Part shown: piece by piece, positions 6,216 through 8,250 of the stretch
Numbering within the stretch: position 1 is the stretch's first letter
Layout of the letters: each line of letters opens with the position of its first letter
NCBI GenBank assembly: GCA_009920875.1
Contig: RFZE01000061.1
Span: 1-8,250, forward strand
Direction: 5' to 3'
Length of the DNA stretch: 8,250 nt
Origin: Alphaproteobacteria bacterium
GTDB taxonomy: Bacteria > Pseudomonadota > Alphaproteobacteria > RS24
Translations under genes and position numbers: made by a program
The notes under the pieces: model-generated
What the model was told of the DNA's origin: nothing
Database searches by the model: none
The model's input: only the letters and a program-made list of their open reading frames with translations

Positions 6216-6702
6216 CACCACGGGTTTCAAAAAGGCTGCTTTCCATCGCTTGTTGCGGCGAGTGACCGGCCCAAATCAGAAATTGGAAAGCCGGAAAAAA
6301 TCGCTCGCAGGTTTCAAGCGCGTGATTGATAAGCTCTTCGCATTGGCCTTCAGACAGACCTTCACCGCTGACAAACATGGTGTTGCGGAACAAAATCGCG
6401 CCATCGCCCGACCAAATGTCAAAATGGCCAAGCCAAAGCTGTTCATTAATGAGGGCGAGCAATTCATGCACATCATTACGTTTGCCTTTAGGCGCGCGCG
6501 TATCCAACACGCTGGCCAAATGCAGGCCACCCAAATCGGGGCGCCAGCTAATGGCCAGATGATAATCGCAATGCGACCCCGACACGCAAACATTCATATC
6601 GTCTTCCGTGCCACGCTCAAACGGCCATTCGCGCGAAGCGGCAAGCCCTTCAATCAGGTCAATCGGGTGTTCAATATGTGCCTGTTGTGCGGCTGAACTC
6701 AT
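6208..6702 (-). CDS. YbjN domain-containing protein
   Basis: This 164-residue protein matches the YbjN-domain family as found upstream of proC in many Alphaproteobacteria. The YbjN fold resembles type III secretion chaperones; the molecular role is not established, though E. coli YbjN is linked to stress and motility phenotypes. Visible features are HPIDLIEGLAASREWPFER (12-30), a YHLAISWRPDLGGLHLAS core (47-64), an acidic-aromatic stretch LWLGHFDIWSGDGAILFRN (89-107) and a C-terminal helix CEELINHALETCERFFPAF (121-139). There is no signal peptide or transmembrane segment. The ATG is supported by a strong GAGGGA/AGGAG ribosome-binding region (6709-6718). It overlaps the proC start by 8 bases, so the two are probably expressed together. 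It lies 125 bases downstream of ubiK. Confidence 0.82.
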   Translation of the reverse strand: MSSAAQQAHIEHPIDLIEGLAASREWPFERGTEDDMNVCVSGSHCDYHLAISWRPDLGGLHLASVLDTRAPKGKRNDVHELLALINEQLWLGHFDIWSGDGAILFRNTMFVSGEGLSEGQCEELINHALETCERFFPAFQFLIWAGHSPQQAMESSLFETRGDA

Positions 6703-6827
6703 GAGATATCCCTCTCCTCTGGGTCACCTTTAGGTAACTGTTAGGATTGAGATTGTCTGATTCACTGAGTCGTTAAAAGGGCAAAAGGGGGCGGGTGAAA
6801 TTAATCCACGAGCAATATAAGGGGCGT
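6703..6827 (-). other. ubiK-ybjN intergenic leader with a small hairpin
   Basis: This 125-base gap lies between the ubiK stop and the ybjN start. In the minus-strand transcript GUUACC-UAAA-GGUGAC (6738-6723) can form a 6-base-pair stem with one G-U wobble and a 4-base loop, just upstream of the ybjN ribosome-binding site. A near-palindrome, GATTCA-C-TGAGTC on the plus strand (6759-6771, one mismatch), lies further from the gene. No U-tract follows the hairpin, so it is not an intrinsic terminator. I find no convincing promoter here, and whether ybjN-proC is read from the ubiK promoter is undecided. Confidence 0.3.
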
Positions 6828-7073
6828 TTATTTTTTCTTTTTCAGCGCATCCAATTCAGCGCGCAAGGCAGCATTTTCTTCGCGTGCGGCAAGAGCCATC
6901 TCGCGTACCGCTTCAAATTCTTCGCGCGAAACCATGCCGTTCTCGCTCAAAATAGCATCAATACGCGACCGCATGGCTTGCTCGACTTCCTCGCGCACGC
7001 CTTGGGCAGCTATGCCAAGTCCTGTAGCCAGACCGGTCAAATCATCCAGTAATTTGTTCTTCTCATCACGCAT
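6828..7073 (-). CDS. ubiK: UbiK-family accessory factor (BMFP domain)
   Basis: This 81-residue protein belongs to the BMFP/YqiC family, renamed UbiK after the E. coli member was shown to assist ubiquinone synthesis under aerobic conditions. Relatives also have membrane-fusogenic activity in vitro. The N-terminal half (LLDDLTGLATGLGIAAQGV, 8-26) is amphipathic. The second half starts with the conserved VSREEFEAVREMA (48-60) and continues as a charged coiled coil to LRAELDALKKKK (70-81), which drives trimerisation in the family. The ATG has AGGTG about four bases upstream. It is divergent from lgt across 80 bases and followed by ybjN and proC on the same strand. Whether the alphaproteobacterial protein acts in quinone synthesis has to be inferred from homology. 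Confidence 0.87.
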   Translation of the reverse strand: MRDEKNKLLDDLTGLATGLGIAAQGVREEVEQAMRSRIDAILSENGMVSREEFEAVREMALAAREENAALRAELDALKKKK

Positions 7074-7106
7074 TTTGCACCTATGCGCACAAATTGGCTG
7101 CGCCCG

Positions 7107-7115
7107 TGCTATATT
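7107..7115 (+). promoter_or_regulatory. Extended -10 promoter element ahead of lgt
   Basis: The plus strand has TGC-TATATT, that is TGn followed by a hexamer matching TATAAT at five of six positions. No good -35 sits 16-18 bases upstream, which fits an extended -10 promoter. Transcription would begin near 7122, leaving a leader of about 32 bases before the lgt ATG. Confidence 0.45.
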
Positions 7116-7153
7116 GCAAGTGATTTTAATGCGACAGAAAGACTGCCGGCCTC

Positions 7154-7951
7154 ATGCCTTTTCCGAATATCGACCCCATTATTTTTGAAATCGGCCCATT
7201 TGCCTTGCGCTGGTATGCGCTGGCTTATATGGCCGGACTTATTCTCGGCTGGAAATATATGGTGGCCCTGACCAAGCGACCGGCGCTGTGGCCGCAAGGT
7301 GTGCCGGCCAATGAAGACCAAATTGATGATTTGCTGCTTTGGGTCACACTCGGCGTGATTATTGGTGGCCGCTTGGGCTATGTGCTGTTTTACAATGCGC
7401 CCTATTATCTCGCCAATCCGGGCGCGGCTCTGGCGGTTTGGCAAGGCGGTATGGCGTTTCACGGCGGCGCGCTCGGCGTTATTTTGGCGGTGATTTATTT
7501 TGCCCGTAAGAACAAAATCCCACTTTTATCGCTTGGCGATATGGTCGCCATTACCGTGCCGTTCGGGCTGCTGTGCGGACGGCTGGCCAATTTCATCAAT
7601 GGCGAATTATGGGGTCGCGTTACTGAGGCGCCATGGGGCGTTATCTTTCCGGGCGCAGGGGCCCTGCCGCGTCATCCCAGCCAATTATATGAAGCTGCGT
7701 TGGAAGGGGCGTTTTTACTGCTGCTCTTAAATGTGCTGGCCTGGCGCTTCAAGGCCTTTGCCAAGCCCGGCCTGTTGACCGGCTTATTTCTTATCGGCTA
7801 TGGCGCGTCGCGTTTCGTAATTGAATATGTGCGCGAACCCGATGCCCATATCGGCTTTATTTTCGATATTGTGACAATGGGGCAAATATTGTCGCTGCCG
7901 ATGATACTGGCCGGTGCCGGTTTTGTTTATTGGGCCACGACGCGCAAATGA
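7154..7951 (+). CDS. lgt: Prolipoprotein diacylglyceryl transferase Lgt
   Basis: Lgt moves a diacylglyceryl group from phosphatidylglycerol to the lipobox cysteine of prolipoproteins, the first step of lipoprotein maturation, in the inner membrane. The 265-residue protein has the family signature GRLANFINGELWG (142-154), with R143, N146 and E151 equivalent to key E. coli residues. H103 in GGMAFHGG (98-105) is at the same number as the essential E. coli His. RHPSQLYEA (173-181) and SRFVIEYVREPD (219-230) are also present. Hydrophobic segments lie near 15-38, 60-80, 102-117, 126-145, 183-198, 206-224 and 241-260, in line with the seven-helix topology. The ribosome-binding site is weak, but the N-terminus MPFPNIDPIIFEIGP is typical for alphaproteobacterial Lgt. 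Its stop overlaps the next gene's start (ATGA), so the two are coupled. Confidence 0.97.
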   Translation: MPFPNIDPIIFEIGPFALRWYALAYMAGLILGWKYMVALTKRPALWPQGVPANEDQIDDLLLWVTLGVIIGGRLGYVLFYNAPYYLANPGAALAVWQGGMAFHGGALGVILAVIYFARKNKIPLLSLGDMVAITVPFGLLCGRLANFINGELWGRVTEAPWGVIFPGAGALPRHPSQLYEAALEGAFLLLLLNVLAWRFKAFAKPGLLTGLFLIGYGASRFVIEYVREPDAHIGFIFDIVTMGQILSLPMILAGAGFVYWATTRK

Positions 7952-8250
7952 CGCCGCTTAAGAAAATTCTCATTGAAGAAATTTCTGCCAATGGGCCGAT
8001 GAAGCTGGCTGACTATATGAAGCGCGCGCTTGCCGACCCTGAGTATGGCTATTACATGCAACGCCGCCCCTTTGGCGCGAGCGCTGCTGATGGCGGTGAT
8101 TTCATCACCGCGCCGGAAGTCAGCCAAATGTTCGGAGAATTGATCGGCGCATGGTTGGCCGATTTATGGCACCGCATGGGACAACCGCAAGATTTCTGTT
8201 TGATCGAATTGGGGCCGGGGCGCGGCACGCTGATGGGCGATATTTTGCGC
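7948..8250 (+). CDS. MidA/NDUFAF7-type SAM-dependent methyltransferase (5' part only)
   Basis: The first 101 codons are visible; the gene runs off the right edge. The protein begins MTPLKKILIEEISANGPMKL and carries YMKRALADPEYGYYM (23-37), GGDFITAPEVSQMFGEL (49-65) and the SAM-binding motif I IELGPGRGTLMGDILR (86-101). These are hallmarks of the COG1565/DUF185 family whose mitochondrial member NDUFAF7 (MidA) methylates an arginine of a complex I subunit during assembly; the bacterial substrate is less certain. The ATG overlaps the lgt stop by 4 bases, giving translational coupling. Full-length relatives are about 350-400 residues, so roughly three quarters is missing. Confidence 0.92.
   Translation, partial: MTPLKKILIEEISANGPMKLADYMKRALADPEYGYYMQRRPFGASAADGGDFITAPEVSQMFGELIGAWLADLWHRMGQPQDFCLIELGPGRGTLMGDILR

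Noticed and set aside
6121..6696. Open frame of 191 codons on the plus strand, antisense to ybjN and the start of proC
   Set aside because: It overlaps two supported genes and its translation has no domain features; both minus-strand genes have good motifs or ribosome-binding sites.
1..8250. Mobile elements, CRISPR arrays, tRNA/rRNA genes, toxin-antitoxin pairs or defence systems
   Set aside because: No terminal repeats, transposase or integrase motifs, regularly spaced repeats or tRNA-like cloverleaf were seen; nearly every base is taken up by conserved housekeeping or signalling genes.

Overview
The window looks like a chromosomal housekeeping segment of an alphaproteobacterium. The evidence is an imuA-imuB mutagenesis cassette under a direct-repeat GTTC-N7-GTTC LexA box (the alphaproteobacterial form), a marR / OmpR-type regulator pair resembling PetP-PetR of Rhodobacter capsulatus, and the neighbourhood ubiK / lgt / MidA-type methyltransferase with ybjN-proC. 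Base composition and codon use look even throughout. I see no transposase, integrase, phage gene, CRISPR array, tRNA or rRNA. The order within the class cannot be settled from the sequence alone.

Layout, left to right. (1) Positions 1-2674, minus strand: ilvE, a small class I methyltransferase of unknown substrate, then imuA and the 5' end of imuB, which runs off the left edge. imuA has its own SOS promoter, so imuAB is a separate transcription unit. (2) Positions 2675-2793: a divergent control region with overlapping candidate promoters and a perfect inverted repeat. (3) Positions 2794-5342, plus strand: a tight operon of a MarR-family regulator, an OmpR-family response regulator and an EnvZ-like membrane histidine kinase. 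(4) Positions 5343-7073, minus strand: ubiK, ybjN and proC; proC converges on the kinase gene with no intergenic base. (5) Positions 7154-8250, plus strand: lgt and, overlapping it by 4 bases, the start of a MidA/NDUFAF7-type methyltransferase cut by the right edge.

How the genes work together. ImuA and ImuB belong to the damage-inducible translesion synthesis machinery that normally works with DnaE2, which is not in the window. IlvE performs the last step of Leu/Ile/Val synthesis and ProC the last step of proline synthesis. The MarR-regulator-kinase operon is a signalling unit whose signal is unknown; it is placed so that its MarR member could control itself and ilvE from the shared intergenic region. 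Lgt starts lipoprotein maturation. UbiK and the MidA-type protein have relatives involved in quinone biosynthesis and respiratory complex I assembly.

I did not find a previously undescribed system. The points most worth a second look are the SOS promoter architecture, the inverted repeat in the ilvE/marR control region, the orphan methyltransferase, and the zero-base convergent junction at 5342/5343.
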